Shown: positions 7,741 through 15,978 of the stretch, piece by piece | How the letters are laid out: the number at the start of each line of letters is the position of its first letter | How positions within the stretch are numbered: position 1 is the first letter of the stretch | NCBI GenBank assembly: GCA_964446935.1 | Contig: CAYUQI010000017.1 | Location: forward strand, 1 to 26,838 | Length of the DNA stretch: 26,838 nt | Source of the DNA: UASB124 sp964446935 | GTDB taxonomy: Bacteria > Babelota > Babeliae > Babelales > RVW-14 | Direction of reading: 5' to 3' | Translations under genes and position numbers: made by a program | The notes under the pieces: generated by a model | What the model was told of the DNA's origin: nothing | Seen by the model: only the letters and a program-made list of their open reading frames with translations | The model's database searches: none

Positions 7741-8272
7741 CCTTCATAAAAAATATTTGTTTCTACAAACAAAAGTAACGAGTTGTTAAGTATAGCACCG
7801 AATGATTCATTGTTCAAAATCAACATGAGCTCTATATTTTAGTTGCATCGATTATTATTTCTGCTATGGTCAGCCTCGTTGACATCCCTATAATTCACTC
7901 ACCACAACACGTGCAACCGGAACCCAGCCATTTAATGACTAACAATAATTAAAAGCGCAATAGTGGCGGTTTTTATTATGTTTTTTCACGGCGTCAGAGT
8001 TCTTTTGATAGTCAGGGCAAAACCGCATGGACTATCAAAAATTTCTTGCAATTTGTCGACTCTATGTTATCATGTCACCGAATATACGGACAACCTGGCT
8101 CGATAGTTTGTTGTATAGTATACGAGTTTGGGTGGGTTGTTTGGGATGTTTGCTTTTCTGAAATATCTTAATGTGTTCAACCAAAAGATAACGCGCGTTC
8201 TTTTGTGTTGCACACAAAGACATTTCAGGAAAATACACGTAAACAGTTAGTTTTTTAAGAGAGGGATATCTG
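7741..8272 (+). other. Long non-coding stretch with hairpins and a promoter candidate ahead of the 8273 gene
   Basis: No gene is seen in these 532 bp. Visible structure: an 11-bp perfect inverted repeat TTTTGATAGTC (8003-8013) and its complement (8030-8040) with a 16-nt loop; GCGGTTTT near 7966, complementary to AAAACCGC (8019-8026), as an alternative pairing; and a short hairpin TTTGTGT-TGC-ACACAAA (8202-8218). A promoter candidate is TTGCAA (8046-8051), 16 bp, TATCAT (8068-8073), which would give a leader of about 190 nt. It may hold a small RNA or a structured 5' UTR; it matches no RNA family that I recognise. Confidence 0.4.
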
Positions 8273-8854
8273 ATGAAAAAGATCGTACTCGCATTAGTCG
8301 TTGCACTCGGTTGTGCAAATGTTTATGCAAATGATGTCGTAGCACCAAAACAAGATGATGCTACAAAGACATTCAACACCGAAGTTAAACGTTCAGTCGA
8401 AGCTCTTAAGCTTTCCAAAGCAGACCAAAATGTCGTCATGACCTGGATCAAAAAGCATCCAGTCATCGTTGGCACAATCGCCGCAACAGCATTAGTTGCA
8501 ATCGTTGGTGGCGTTTGCTGGTATATGAGCAAAGATCTTAAGCCTACTACCAAAAAAGATGCCAAAGGCGCTGAGGTTACAGTTCCAGTAACTGAAACAA
8601 GCAAAGCCGCTTGGATCTGGTCATGTTATACAGCTCCATACACGTATGCCACAGACAAAGCTGGTAAAGCATGGGGCGCTGTCAAAGCACATCCATATAT
8701 TACCGCTGGCTCAGCTCTTGCTGTCGTCGTAGTAGCAGCAGCTGTCTATGATATCGCTGCACGTGGCGAAGAATCAACATTGAAAGCACTCTGGAAGAAA
8801 GCAACAGCTGAAGCCAACAAGGCTCAAGCTCCTGCACAACCAGCAGCTATCTAA
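8273..8854 (+). CDS. Exported two-helix membrane protein of unknown function (193 aa)
   Basis: No family recognised. ATG at 8273 follows GAGAGGGA (8258-8265). A signal peptide occupies residues 1-19 (cleavage near VYA-ND). The rest holds two similar modules: IKKHPVIVGTIAATALVAIVG (59-79) and VKAHPYITAGSALAVVVVAAA (137-157). Each is a Lys/His-Pro start followed by a hydrophobic helix, which looks like an internal duplication. The tail is Ala/Lys/Pro-rich. It probably sits in the inner membrane with soluble loops between the helices. It is monocistronic, with a long leader and a strong terminator, which would fit high expression. Confidence 0.75.
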   Translation: MKKIVLALVVALGCANVYANDVVAPKQDDATKTFNTEVKRSVEALKLSKADQNVVMTWIKKHPVIVGTIAATALVAIVGGVCWYMSKDLKPTTKKDAKGAEVTVPVTETSKAAWIWSCYTAPYTYATDKAGKAWGAVKAHPYITAGSALAVVVVAAAVYDIAARGEESTLKALWKKATAEANKAQAPAQPAAI

Positions 8855-8876
8855 TTAAGCTACATTAGTTTTAGAT

Positions 8877-8926
8877 AAAAAATAAACCCCAGATGAATGT
8901 ATTCATCTGGGGTTTATTTTTTTGTA
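8877..8926 (+). terminator. Very long-stemmed intrinsic terminator
   Basis: A perfect 22-bp stem (8877-8898 with 8901-8922, core AACCCCAGATGAAT) has only a 2-nt loop and ends in a T-run. It lies 22 bp after the stop of the 8273 gene. The A-tract on the left makes it usable on the minus strand too, although the nearest minus-strand gene ends about 90 bp to the right. Confidence 0.92.
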
Positions 8927-9009
8927 TAGCCGGTTTTTTCAGGATCCATAGATTGGGCGAATAATGAATTGGATACGACCAGACAAAATCAGCATTACAA
9001 ACACAAGCA

Positions 9010-9291
9010 TCACCGGTGTTTAATCACGCCAACACGTTTGCATACATTCCTAATATCGCACTGACTACACTTGGGCGAAACAGGAGTACATATAGATTGT
9101 CCCCACATTACCAATAATTGGTTCCAAACACTCCAATATTTCTTTGGTANNNNNNNNNNNNNNNNNNNNNNNNNNNNNNNNNNNNNNNNNNNNNNNNNNN
9201 NNNNNNNNNNNNNNNNNNNNNNNNNNNNNNNNNNNNNNNNNNNNNNNNNGGTGGCTTTGGTTAGCGCACGAACAATCGTTTCAATATGCAT
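9010..9291 (-). CDS. nth: Endonuclease III-like DNA glycosylase, interior lost in an assembly gap
   Basis: Two fragments of one minus-strand gene flank a run of 100 N. The C-terminal part (9010-9149) reads PKKYWSVWNQLLVMWGQ and then a C-x6-C-x2-C-x5-C cluster, the [4Fe-4S] loop of endonuclease III/MutY glycosylases. The LPKKYW-like start and short RVGV tail are typical of the endonuclease III branch. The N-terminal part (9250-9291) gives MHIETIVRALTKAT, a plausible amino terminus. The family is about 210-230 aa, but only about 60 residues are visible here, so roughly 450-500 bp are probably missing and the N-run is a placeholder. The helix-hairpin-helix and catalytic Lys/Asp are in the missing part. 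It would excise oxidised pyrimidines in base-excision repair. Frame across the gap is meaningless. Confidence 0.8.
   Translation of the reverse strand: MHIETIVRALTKATXXXXXXXXXXXXXXXXXXXXXXXXXXXXXXXXXXPKKYWSVWNQLLVMWGQSICTPVSPKCSQCDIRNVCKRVGVIKHR
9150..9249. other. Assembly gap (100 N)
   Basis: Exactly 100 N, the conventional placeholder for a scaffold gap of unknown size. It falls inside the endonuclease III gene. Confidence 0.98.
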
Positions 9292-9420
9292 GATTTTAAT
9301 CCTTGCCTTATATATTTTTATTCATCTGATTGTGTTTATCCAAAATATCTTGTAAAAATATCCATCAGCACCGATCACATCGGTAATTAATAGTAACCCA
9401 AAACACACGTAGGGGGAACC

Positions 9421-10365
9421 GTGGTGGATAAAAGTATCATACAAGCAAAGGTTAAAGACTTTCTTTGCTTTTTGGAGGTGGAAAAAAACTCCTCCAAACA
9501 TACGCTCCGTGCGTATAAAAGTGACTTAGACCAACTCTTTGAATTTTGGGATCGACTAACAAAACAAAAAACCCCCAATAGCTTATCATTTGAAGAAATT
9601 GTCCGACGCTATGTTGTTTCATTATTTTATAAAAAAATTAGCAAGACATCGTTGTCACGAAAGTTTTCATGCATTCGTTCATTCCAGCAATTTTTACAAT
9701 CGCAGGGCATCATCATCAAACTTTCAATCAAAGCACCTCGAGCCGACCGTAAACTTCCGGTTACGTTATCAGTTGATGAAATATCATTTTTGCTCGATTC
9801 TATTAAAATAAACGATCTACCGACCCCCTATCCCCACCGTGATAAAGCAATTTTTGAATTGATGTATGCAACCGGAATCCGTTGCTCAGAACTAACCGGT
9901 ATTAAACTTTCAGATATCAGTTTTGATGAAAAAATCATTAAAATTCTAGGCAAAGGCAACAAGGAACGTATCGTCTTGTTTGGCGCCAAGGCGGCCAAAA
10001 TGCTAGAAAAGTACCTTACTATTGAACGGCCTGAGCAGCTAAAAGACCCGCAGCAACCCTATTTATTCCTCAATTATGCCGGGCAGCAGCTCACAACACG
10101 CTCAGTTCAGCGAATTTTTGAAATGTTTAGACATTTTCTCAAGATTGACCGTATACTAACACCTCATAAAGTTCGACATTCTTTTGCAACTCATATGCTT
10201 CACGAGGGCGTTGATTTGCGTATTATTCAGGAACTTTTGGGGCACAAAACGCTCTCAACAACCGAAATTTATACGCATGTATCGAACCAGCAACTTGCAA
10301 AAATGTGCGATGAAAAGCATCCATTAAATAATTTAGATCACCTTGTTTTTGATGAGAGAACATGA
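9421..10365 (+). CDS. Xer-family tyrosine recombinase (314 aa)
   Basis: An N-terminal SAM-like core-binding domain (about 5-100) is followed by the catalytic domain with all residues present: Arg154 in ATGIRCSEL, Lys178 in LGKGNKER, His249 and Arg252 in HKVRHSFATHML, His275 in LLGHKTLSTT and nucleophile Tyr284 in IYTHV. Size and spacing fit XerC/XerD, which resolve chromosome dimers at dif together with FtsK (also in this window, on the other strand). I cannot tell XerC from XerD, and no dif site was recognised. GTG at 9421 follows AGGGGGAA; the next GTG codon (9424) is an alternative. The stop overlaps the next start as ATGA, so the two genes are probably translationally coupled. Confidence 0.92.
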   Translation: MVDKSIIQAKVKDFLCFLEVEKNSSKHTLRAYKSDLDQLFEFWDRLTKQKTPNSLSFEEIVRRYVVSLFYKKISKTSLSRKFSCIRSFQQFLQSQGIIIKLSIKAPRADRKLPVTLSVDEISFLLDSIKINDLPTPYPHRDKAIFELMYATGIRCSELTGIKLSDISFDEKIIKILGKGNKERIVLFGAKAAKMLEKYLTIERPEQLKDPQQPYLFLNYAGQQLTTRSVQRIFEMFRHFLKIDRILTPHKVRHSFATHMLHEGVDLRIIQELLGHKTLSTTEIYTHVSNQQLAKMCDEKHPLNNLDHLVFDERT

Positions 10366-11252
10366 ACATAGATATACAATATCCCAATACCAATTATCGG
10401 CTCCTTGATTCAGGGAACGGACTTCGTTTGGAACAATTTGGCAGTAACATAATTATCAGGCCTGATTCAACATGCATGTGGAAACAACAAAAACCTGCCT
10501 CCCTCTGGCAACAAGCAAGCGCTATATGCACCAAAGACAAGGAGGGGGTATGGTCATGGCGCACACTGTCTACCTTTAAAGAACCCTGGTTCTTTACGTG
10601 TAATCTTTCCGAGCTTACCGCACAAAAAATGCCATCGTTAACCATACAGCTTCGTTTTGCACAATCAAAAAACATTGGGGTATTTCCAGAGCAATCGGCA
10701 AATTGGGCATGGATGACACGCATCATTAACTCAGTATCCTACAGCCCAAATGTCATCAATCTCTTTGGGTACACCGGAGCCGCAACACTTTGTGCTGCTT
10801 CCGCAGGAGCTCAAGTGTGTCACGTTGATGCTTCAAAAGCCGCTATCACATGGGCACGAGCCAATCAAAAGCTCAGCAAACTTGATGACGCTCCTATTCG
10901 TTGGATTGTTGATGATTGCACAACCTTTCTCACGCGAGAAATCAAGCGAGGCATTGCCTACGATGCCTTAATCATCGATCCTCCAGCCTTCGGACGGACC
11001 CCAAAGGGCAAACCGTTCGAATTTGAAAAACATCTCATACAACTCCTAGAGCTCTGTACCAAGGCACTCAAACCTAAGCCTCTTTTTATTTTGTTTAATG
11101 GTTATGCCATGGGGCATTCGGCGACAATTCTCCAAAACTTGCTTTTAGACCTATATCCAAAGCAAACTATTGAGTGTGGGGAGTTGCATATCAAGCAAGA
11201 CGATAGTAATCGAACCTTACCGTGCAGCATCTATGCTCGATTGAGAAATTAA
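10362..11252 (+). CDS. Class I SAM-dependent RNA methyltransferase, RlmI/RlmK-like (296 aa)
   Basis: The Rossmann methyltransferase core begins with motif I NLFGYTGAAT (133-142), then an acidic loop in CHVDAS (Asp156), and has the substrate motif DPPAFG at 206-211, followed by LFILFNGYAMG. DPPAFG and the surrounding order are typical of the 23S rRNA cytosine-C5/guanine-N2 methyltransferases of the RlmI/RlmKL type. The N-terminal 120 residues are not an obvious PUA domain. The target base cannot be determined. The start overlaps the recombinase stop by 4 bp (ATGA). The stop codon lies in a small palindrome (AATTAATT-6 nt-AATTAATT, 11247-11268), and the next gene starts 28 bp later. Confidence 0.88.
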   Translation: MNIDIQYPNTNYRLLDSGNGLRLEQFGSNIIIRPDSTCMWKQQKPASLWQQASAICTKDKEGVWSWRTLSTFKEPWFFTCNLSELTAQKMPSLTIQLRFAQSKNIGVFPEQSANWAWMTRIINSVSYSPNVINLFGYTGAATLCAASAGAQVCHVDASKAAITWARANQKLSKLDDAPIRWIVDDCTTFLTREIKRGIAYDALIIDPPAFGRTPKGKPFEFEKHLIQLLELCTKALKPKPLFILFNGYAMGHSATILQNLLLDLYPKQTIECGELHIKQDDSNRTLPCSIYARLRN

Positions 11253-11280
11253 TTGTAAAAAATTAATTCGAGGGGGGAAA

Positions 11281-12105
11281 ATGATTAAAGGGACAAAACT
11301 AACTATTCGTTTGTCTTTTTTATTTTTCATGCTCATAAGCCTAAATCAGTCAGCAACAGGCATGGATCAAAGCAGTCACATTGTCCAAAAAAGCTGGAAT
11401 AATTTTGTTGATTCCCGTGAGAAATATCTGGAAAAAATAAACAATGAGACGGTAAGAAAAGAAAAAAAAGCAACGTTAAAAAAGTATATGAACTCGGTAA
11501 AAAAAACATGTGATGAAGCAATGATATACTTTAATACTATAAAACAAAAAAAAATAAATAGTAAAACCGCGGTTGCGTTTGATATTGATGATACCGCTTT
11601 TGTAAATTGTATACCAACAGATAAATGGTTCCCAGAAGCGCATCTACATTATCATATCGCAAACCCATATATTCTCGAATTATACCGCTATCTCGTAGAT
11701 AGAGGCATTACCATTTTTTTTATTTCAGCACGAGTTGATTCAACAACGGCCACTCGAACTAATCTTAAAAAAGAAGGTTTTACAGTCTACGAAGATGTTA
11801 TTTGCATGACAGAGAAAGAATACGAACAAGCAGATAAAAGTGGCAAAAAATTCAAGATTAAGAAGGCTAAAGAAGAACACAAACACGCAGAGAAAAGTGA
11901 CGAATTCTTCGAGGCTGTTGCTCAATGGAAGGAACATACGCGCGCACACTTATCCGATGCTGAATACTACAACTTTATCGCAACATTCGATGATCAAGAA
12001 CAAAACTTATATACGTCTTCTGAAAAGGAAAAACCCAGCGAAAAAAGAGCGTTTACTGGCAAGGTTTTTCATCTTCCACGCCGTCCCAATTTGTCCAAAG
12101 ATTAA
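11281..12105 (+). CDS. Exported HAD-superfamily acid phosphatase, first tandem copy (274 aa)
   Basis: A signal peptide (1-27, ending SATG-MD) is followed by a coiled helical region and a class B/C acid-phosphatase-type HAD domain. Nucleophile motif is DIDDT (Asp101, Asp103), motif II FFISAR (Ser149), motif III lysine in QWKEH (Lys217) and acidic motif IV in ATFDDQ (Asp237, Asp238). It likely hydrolyses phosphomonoesters outside the cytoplasm; the physiological substrate is unknown. It carries a Lys/Glu-rich insert of about 20-25 residues (about 180-206) missing from its neighbour. SD GAGGGGGG at 11270-11277. It may be cotranscribed with the methyltransferase gene 28 bp upstream. Confidence 0.87.
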   Translation: MIKGTKLTIRLSFLFFMLISLNQSATGMDQSSHIVQKSWNNFVDSREKYLEKINNETVRKEKKATLKKYMNSVKKTCDEAMIYFNTIKQKKINSKTAVAFDIDDTAFVNCIPTDKWFPEAHLHYHIANPYILELYRYLVDRGITIFFISARVDSTTATRTNLKKEGFTVYEDVICMTEKEYEQADKSGKKFKIKKAKEEHKHAEKSDEFFEAVAQWKEHTRAHLSDAEYYNFIATFDDQEQNLYTSSEKEKPSEKRAFTGKVFHLPRRPNLSKD

Positions 12106-12218
12106 AAGATCAAAAAGTTGCATTAAACGCCACCGCAACGGCATACTATTGGTGGCAGCTATGTTGACTTGAGCAATTGATCATAAAAATCTAAATTTAT
12201 ATGTTGAGGGGATGGTAT

Positions 12219-12980
12219 ATGAAGATAAATTCAATAAAAAATATCTGTTTAATAACTATAATTTTCACCATTACCGGCACCTTCGATCCGTTTCTTATGG
12301 GAATGGATGTAATTAAAGAAAGGATTAAAAAAAGTCAGCAACAATTTAAGGACTATTGCGAAACATATTTAAACAAAGTCGAAGATGACGAGTTAAAAAT
12401 TGACAGGGCATGGCAAATGAATCAATACATAGAAAGCCTCGACTTGTGCTGTTCTGAAGCAAAAAACTTTTTTGATAATAAACAGGCTCATGATATAAAC
12501 GAAAAAACAGCCGTCATTTGTGATATCGATGGCACTGCTTTAGCTGATTTTGTTCCAACGGATAAACATTACAATACCATAAACTATTATCCTGCACTTC
12601 CTGCTATGCTTAAATTATATTTATATTTGACGCAACGGGAATTTGTCATTTTCTTTATTTCATCACGCTCAGATGCCTTTGTTAATGAAACAATCGATAA
12701 TCTTAAACGTGAAGCATTTATTGGCTGCAAAAAGGTCATTTGTATGCCACAAGATTTACGAAATCAAGTAAACACAGCTCATAACTCAACAGAAATAATT
12801 GCCCAATGGAAAGAGGATATCCGTCGCCATCTGGCCGAAGATGAAAAATACACAATCGTCGCAACGATTGATGACCAAAAAACCAATTTGTTTGACAGCT
12901 CCAAAAAGCAAAGAAAATATTTAGGGCACCCAATTCTACTACCACAAGCCCCTGTTTCATGGATCGATATATTTAAATAA
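12219..12980 (+). CDS. Exported HAD-superfamily acid phosphatase, second tandem copy (253 aa)
   Basis: It is a paralogue of the preceding gene with the same order of motifs: DIDGT (Asp102, Asp104), FFISSR (Ser149), QWKED (Lys198) and ATIDDQ (Asp218, Asp219). The segment after motif I, FVPTDKHYNTINYYPALP, parallels CIPTDKWFPEAHLHYHIANP in copy one. Start ATG at 12219 is preferred over the in-frame ATG at 12201 because GAGGGGATGG (12206-12215) is a clear Shine-Dalgarno and the protein then opens with a signal-like hydrophobic stretch (about 8-28). The 113-bp intergenic gap contains a GCCACC/GGTGGC inverted repeat but no T-run. Enzymatic activity is likely because all motif residues are intact. 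Confidence 0.87.
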   Translation: MKINSIKNICLITIIFTITGTFDPFLMGMDVIKERIKKSQQQFKDYCETYLNKVEDDELKIDRAWQMNQYIESLDLCCSEAKNFFDNKQAHDINEKTAVICDIDGTALADFVPTDKHYNTINYYPALPAMLKLYLYLTQREFVIFFISSRSDAFVNETIDNLKREAFIGCKKVICMPQDLRNQVNTAHNSTEIIAQWKEDIRRHLAEDEKYTIVATIDDQKTNLFDSSKKQRKYLGHPILLPQAPVSWIDIFK

Positions 12981-13051
12981 TCCCTGTGAAAATACCGCAG
13001 TCAAACATCCTGCTATTGTTCGCTCTCAGCAACGTTTGAAATAAATGTTTG

Positions 13052-14068
13052 TTATTTTTGTTGAAAATAATCAATGTTCATTACTCGTCGAACAGAAGCC
13101 AATGTTGTGCTTGCAACCATACGGGCCTTTTCGGTACCTTTGCGCACAATATCCATAACAGCTGCGGGATCCTTTGCATAATCTTCACGTCGCTTGCGAA
13201 TCGGCGCCAAAAATTCTTGTAAAACACCATCGAGTCTTTTTTTAATAACAGTGTCGCCAAGGCCACCACGACGATAATGATCTTTCAAGGCCTCAACTTC
13301 TGCTTTGTTCGGATCAAAAATATCAAGATAGGCAAATACCACGTTACCTTCAACAGTACCGGGGTCAGTAACATGAATATGCTTTGGATCGGTATACATA
13401 CTCATCACTTTTTTGGTAATGGCTTCTGGGGCTTCGCCCAAATATAAGGCATTGCCTAATGATTTGCTCATCTTTGCCTTGCCATCAATACCTGTCAAGC
13501 GAGCACCATCCTTTGGTACCATTGCTTGTGGTTCGGTTAACACCTCACCATAAATGCGATTGAATGCCCGAACAATTTCAACCGTTTGCTCAATAAGCGG
13601 AACTTGATCTTGTCCTACAGGAACCACGTCAGCCTTAAAAATTGTAATATCTGCTGCTTGATTAACAGGATGAACAAGAAAGCCTGCAGGAATATTCGTA
13701 CCATACCCTTTTTGCTTTGACTCCTCTTTAATGGTTGGATTCCGTTGCAATCGAGCAACGGTAACAAGATTGAGATAATAGATCGTCAACTCTGCTATCT
13801 CTGGAACCATTGATTGGATAAAAATCGTACACAGCGATGGATCAATACCGACCGCCAGATAATCAAGCGTCACCTGTAACACATTGTCACGCAATTCTTT
13901 TGGCTGTCCCGCGCTTGATGCAATTCCTTGCACATCAGCAATCATGACAAAAAGATCTAAATTTTTTTGTAGTTCAACACGATTCTTAAGCGAACCAACA
14001 TAATGCCCGATGTGCAATGGCCCTGTGGGCCGATCACCCGATAAAGCAACTTTTCTTTGTTTATTCAT
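13052..14068 (-). CDS. trpS: Tryptophanyl-tRNA synthetase
   Basis: Class I synthetase charging tRNA-Trp. HIGH at 19-22 (GPLHIGHYVG), the GDRPTGPLH opening and KMSKS at 199-203 (AKMSKSLGN) are all present, and the 338-aa length is standard. Start ATG at 14068 is chosen over the upstream in-frame TTG (14074) because AAAGG (14078-14082) then sits 9 nt away. An imperfect 17-bp inverted repeat just upstream includes that ribosome binding site and may control translation. It is convergent with the phosphatase pair. The gene on its 5' side is on the same strand, with 93 bp between. Confidence 0.97.
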   Translation of the reverse strand: MNKQRKVALSGDRPTGPLHIGHYVGSLKNRVELQKNLDLFVMIADVQGIASSAGQPKELRDNVLQVTLDYLAVGIDPSLCTIFIQSMVPEIAELTIYYLNLVTVARLQRNPTIKEESKQKGYGTNIPAGFLVHPVNQAADITIFKADVVPVGQDQVPLIEQTVEIVRAFNRIYGEVLTEPQAMVPKDGARLTGIDGKAKMSKSLGNALYLGEAPEAITKKVMSMYTDPKHIHVTDPGTVEGNVVFAYLDIFDPNKAEVEALKDHYRRGGLGDTVIKKRLDGVLQEFLAPIRKRREDYAKDPAAVMDIVRKGTEKARMVASTTLASVRRVMNIDYFQQK

Positions 14069-14077
14069 AACCAAGAT

Positions 14078-14114
14078 CCTTTCAATGTAATGATTATATC
14101 ATTGCATTGAAAGG
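14078..14114 (-). promoter_or_regulatory. Hairpin overlapping the trpS ribosome binding site
   Basis: CCTTTCAATGTAATGAT (14078-14094) and ATCATTGCATTGAAAGG (14098-14114) are complementary at 16 of 17 positions with a 3-nt loop. In the trpS transcript the arm nearer the gene contains GAAAGG, the apparent Shine-Dalgarno. No T-run follows on either strand, so this is not a standard terminator. A translational control hairpin or a repressor palindrome are both possible. Confidence 0.5.
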
Positions 14115-14161
14115 CTGTATATTGATCATTTTAACAGATTATGAACAGAAACTCTGAATAA

Positions 14162-15775
14162 TTACAAACTACGAAGATTGATCAATGCTTGTTCAGTTGC
14201 TGCTTGTAATTGTTTTTTCGTCAAACGCCATGTTTGAGGATTACTCGAGCTATCTATTGGTCCCCAACAGATAAAACCATCATTGGCCAAAAGTGAGAGT
14301 AATAACGTTTTAATTTGAGCAATCGTAAAGCGTGCAAATAATCGAGTAAGATCTTTATGTTTAAGAATGATTTTCTTATACGTATGCCCATTAAAGACGT
14401 ACCCAATATTATCCGAATCAAGAACACCAACAATCGTTGGATTTTTAGCAAGATTAGGACAAATCGTATCATAATCATTTGAATAGTTAACAGAAGAATC
14501 ATACTCATCAACAAACAATGTATCATGACATGGTTTGCGATTAACAATAACTCCACATCGTGAAAAATATGAACTCATTTCTTGCGGTGTCGTTGTTATG
14601 ACGATGGTTTTAAGAAGATTACCCATCGAGGACAAATTCATGGTAGTAAACTTCGCGAGGTATCCATTGCTCAAAGCTATGTATCGAGCCATTTTTCGAT
14701 AATCATCAGAAGATACTGAAGCACATATCGTTGCACCAGGCTGATAATGGTAAACAAAAAATCCCATGCTCAATGTCTCGTCTAAAAATCCCGATTGATC
14801 TTTCTTCACTCTTATCTGAAGATCGATTGTCGAACAGCCAAGCCATGTGCACACATCATCAAAATTCGCAGAGCATGATTCTAAATAATGTTGAATCGAC
14901 GTCATATTTAACAACGCATACAATTTTTCAATATTTTCAATAAAAAATCCTGCTCTGTTTTCAAGAATTTTAAATTCATTCTCCTGGTCATAGTACAATT
15001 CATATAAAAAACGATCTGAACAACGTTCTAATTGTTTTTTGGTAACCTTAAAACCAATACCACACTTATTATTTTCGAAGCTCCCCATGTACACAACCCC
15101 ATCATCAGCCAAAAGGTTAAGCAGCATGATTCGTGTCAATGGGGCCTTTAATACGGTAGCCGAAATATCTTCTAACACTATACGTTTATATTTGTGGCCT
15201 TTAAAAACAGGAACAAAATTAACCTTGCCTTCACCAAAACATCCAACAATAGTAGGATTCCGAGCAAAATCAACGTCAATAGTATCACAATTTACATGAC
15301 CATGCTTATGCCTATAATCAATAGAAAATGTTTTAAGCAAAGAACAATCGAAAGTATCATCAGCTGCATAAGGATTATTATAATCGTCAACACAACATAC
15401 AAAAATATCGTTCCTATATGCCGGAACATTCCCACACCCAATAACAAGGGTATCATTGAGTGGTTGACGGTTTACAACAACATCAAACTGTTGATACATC
15501 TGCTCAATCTCTGTTTTGTCCATCTGAATTTCAAGTGTGTCGAAAATTTTCTTAAGATCTTGATATTGATAACGATCTTTACAATATTGCTTATCAATTT
15601 TGCATACTAAATTGAGGTATGCTTGCTTATCTATTTTAGTTGCTGGAACATCGGAGACCTTTGTCTTCTTCATTACACAATCGTCATCCAATCTTCTCAC
15701 AGCACTTACAAGTACTTGTGAAGTAATACAGATACTTACCACAAAAAAAAGAACTCCATAATGCATTTGTTTCAT
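14162..15775 (-). CDS. Exported protein with two diverged methyltransferase-like repeats (537 aa)
   Basis: A signal peptide (1-24) precedes two units that align with each other: about 53-255 and 359-530. Shared landmarks are VVVNRQPLNDTLVIG / VIVNRKPCHDTLFVD, ARNPTIVGCF / AKNPTIVGVL, FKGHKYKRIVLED / FNGHTYKKIILKH, LLNLLADDGVVYMG / LLSLLANDGFICWG and VTKKQLE / LTKKQLQ. The order (TLVIGCGN-like loop, acidic strand, NPTIVG, a KRIVLE strand, then LLADDG) resembles the class I SAM methyltransferase fold. The glycine loop survives only in unit 1 (IGCGN, 112-116). Between the units lies a region with several Cys. An exported methyltransferase is unlikely to find SAM, so the fold may have been reused. 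It has a TTGACA promoter element upstream. The family is not one I know. Confidence 0.7.
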   Translation of the reverse strand: MKQMHYGVLFFVVSICITSQVLVSAVRRLDDDCVMKKTKVSDVPATKIDKQAYLNLVCKIDKQYCKDRYQYQDLKKIFDTLEIQMDKTEIEQMYQQFDVVVNRQPLNDTLVIGCGNVPAYRNDIFVCCVDDYNNPYAADDTFDCSLLKTFSIDYRHKHGHVNCDTIDVDFARNPTIVGCFGEGKVNFVPVFKGHKYKRIVLEDISATVLKAPLTRIMLLNLLADDGVVYMGSFENNKCGIGFKVTKKQLERCSDRFLYELYYDQENEFKILENRAGFFIENIEKLYALLNMTSIQHYLESCSANFDDVCTWLGCSTIDLQIRVKKDQSGFLDETLSMGFFVYHYQPGATICASVSSDDYRKMARYIALSNGYLAKFTTMNLSSMGNLLKTIVITTTPQEMSSYFSRCGVIVNRKPCHDTLFVDEYDSSVNYSNDYDTICPNLAKNPTIVGVLDSDNIGYVFNGHTYKKIILKHKDLTRLFARFTIAQIKTLLLSLLANDGFICWGPIDSSSNPQTWRLTKKQLQAATEQALINLRSL

Positions 15776-15822
15776 AAAAATCCTATTTTTAACATTTATT
15801 TATGAATAGAACCCCCTTAAAA

Positions 15823-15851
15823 ACCGTATATTAAAATATCCTAACTGTCAA
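15823..15851 (-). promoter_or_regulatory. Probable promoter for the duplicated exported protein gene
   Basis: On the minus strand a perfect TTGACA (15851-15846) is followed by an A/T-rich stretch containing TATACG (15-bp spacing) and TACGGT (17-bp spacing) as -10 candidates. It lies about 70 nt ahead of the ATG at 15775. Confidence 0.45.
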
Positions 15852-15978
15852 TAGTCTCCATCGCTAAAAAGCCATTTTTTATAGGTTTTTAGGCACTAAA
15901 ACTATCCTCACCAGAAGTAATCTTAATTTCCTGCATCCATCTATGATTAAACTTATGCTATAGTTGCTTATAATTTTA

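Noticed and set aside
7879..7894. TTGACA followed by TATAAT as a promoter
   Set aside because: The hexamers are only 4 bp apart (7879-7884 and 7889-7894), so they cannot serve together.
9421..10365. Recombinase as the integrase of a mobile element
   Set aside because: It fits a chromosomal Xer protein, is coupled to a methyltransferase gene, and no att sites, tRNA target or cargo are seen.
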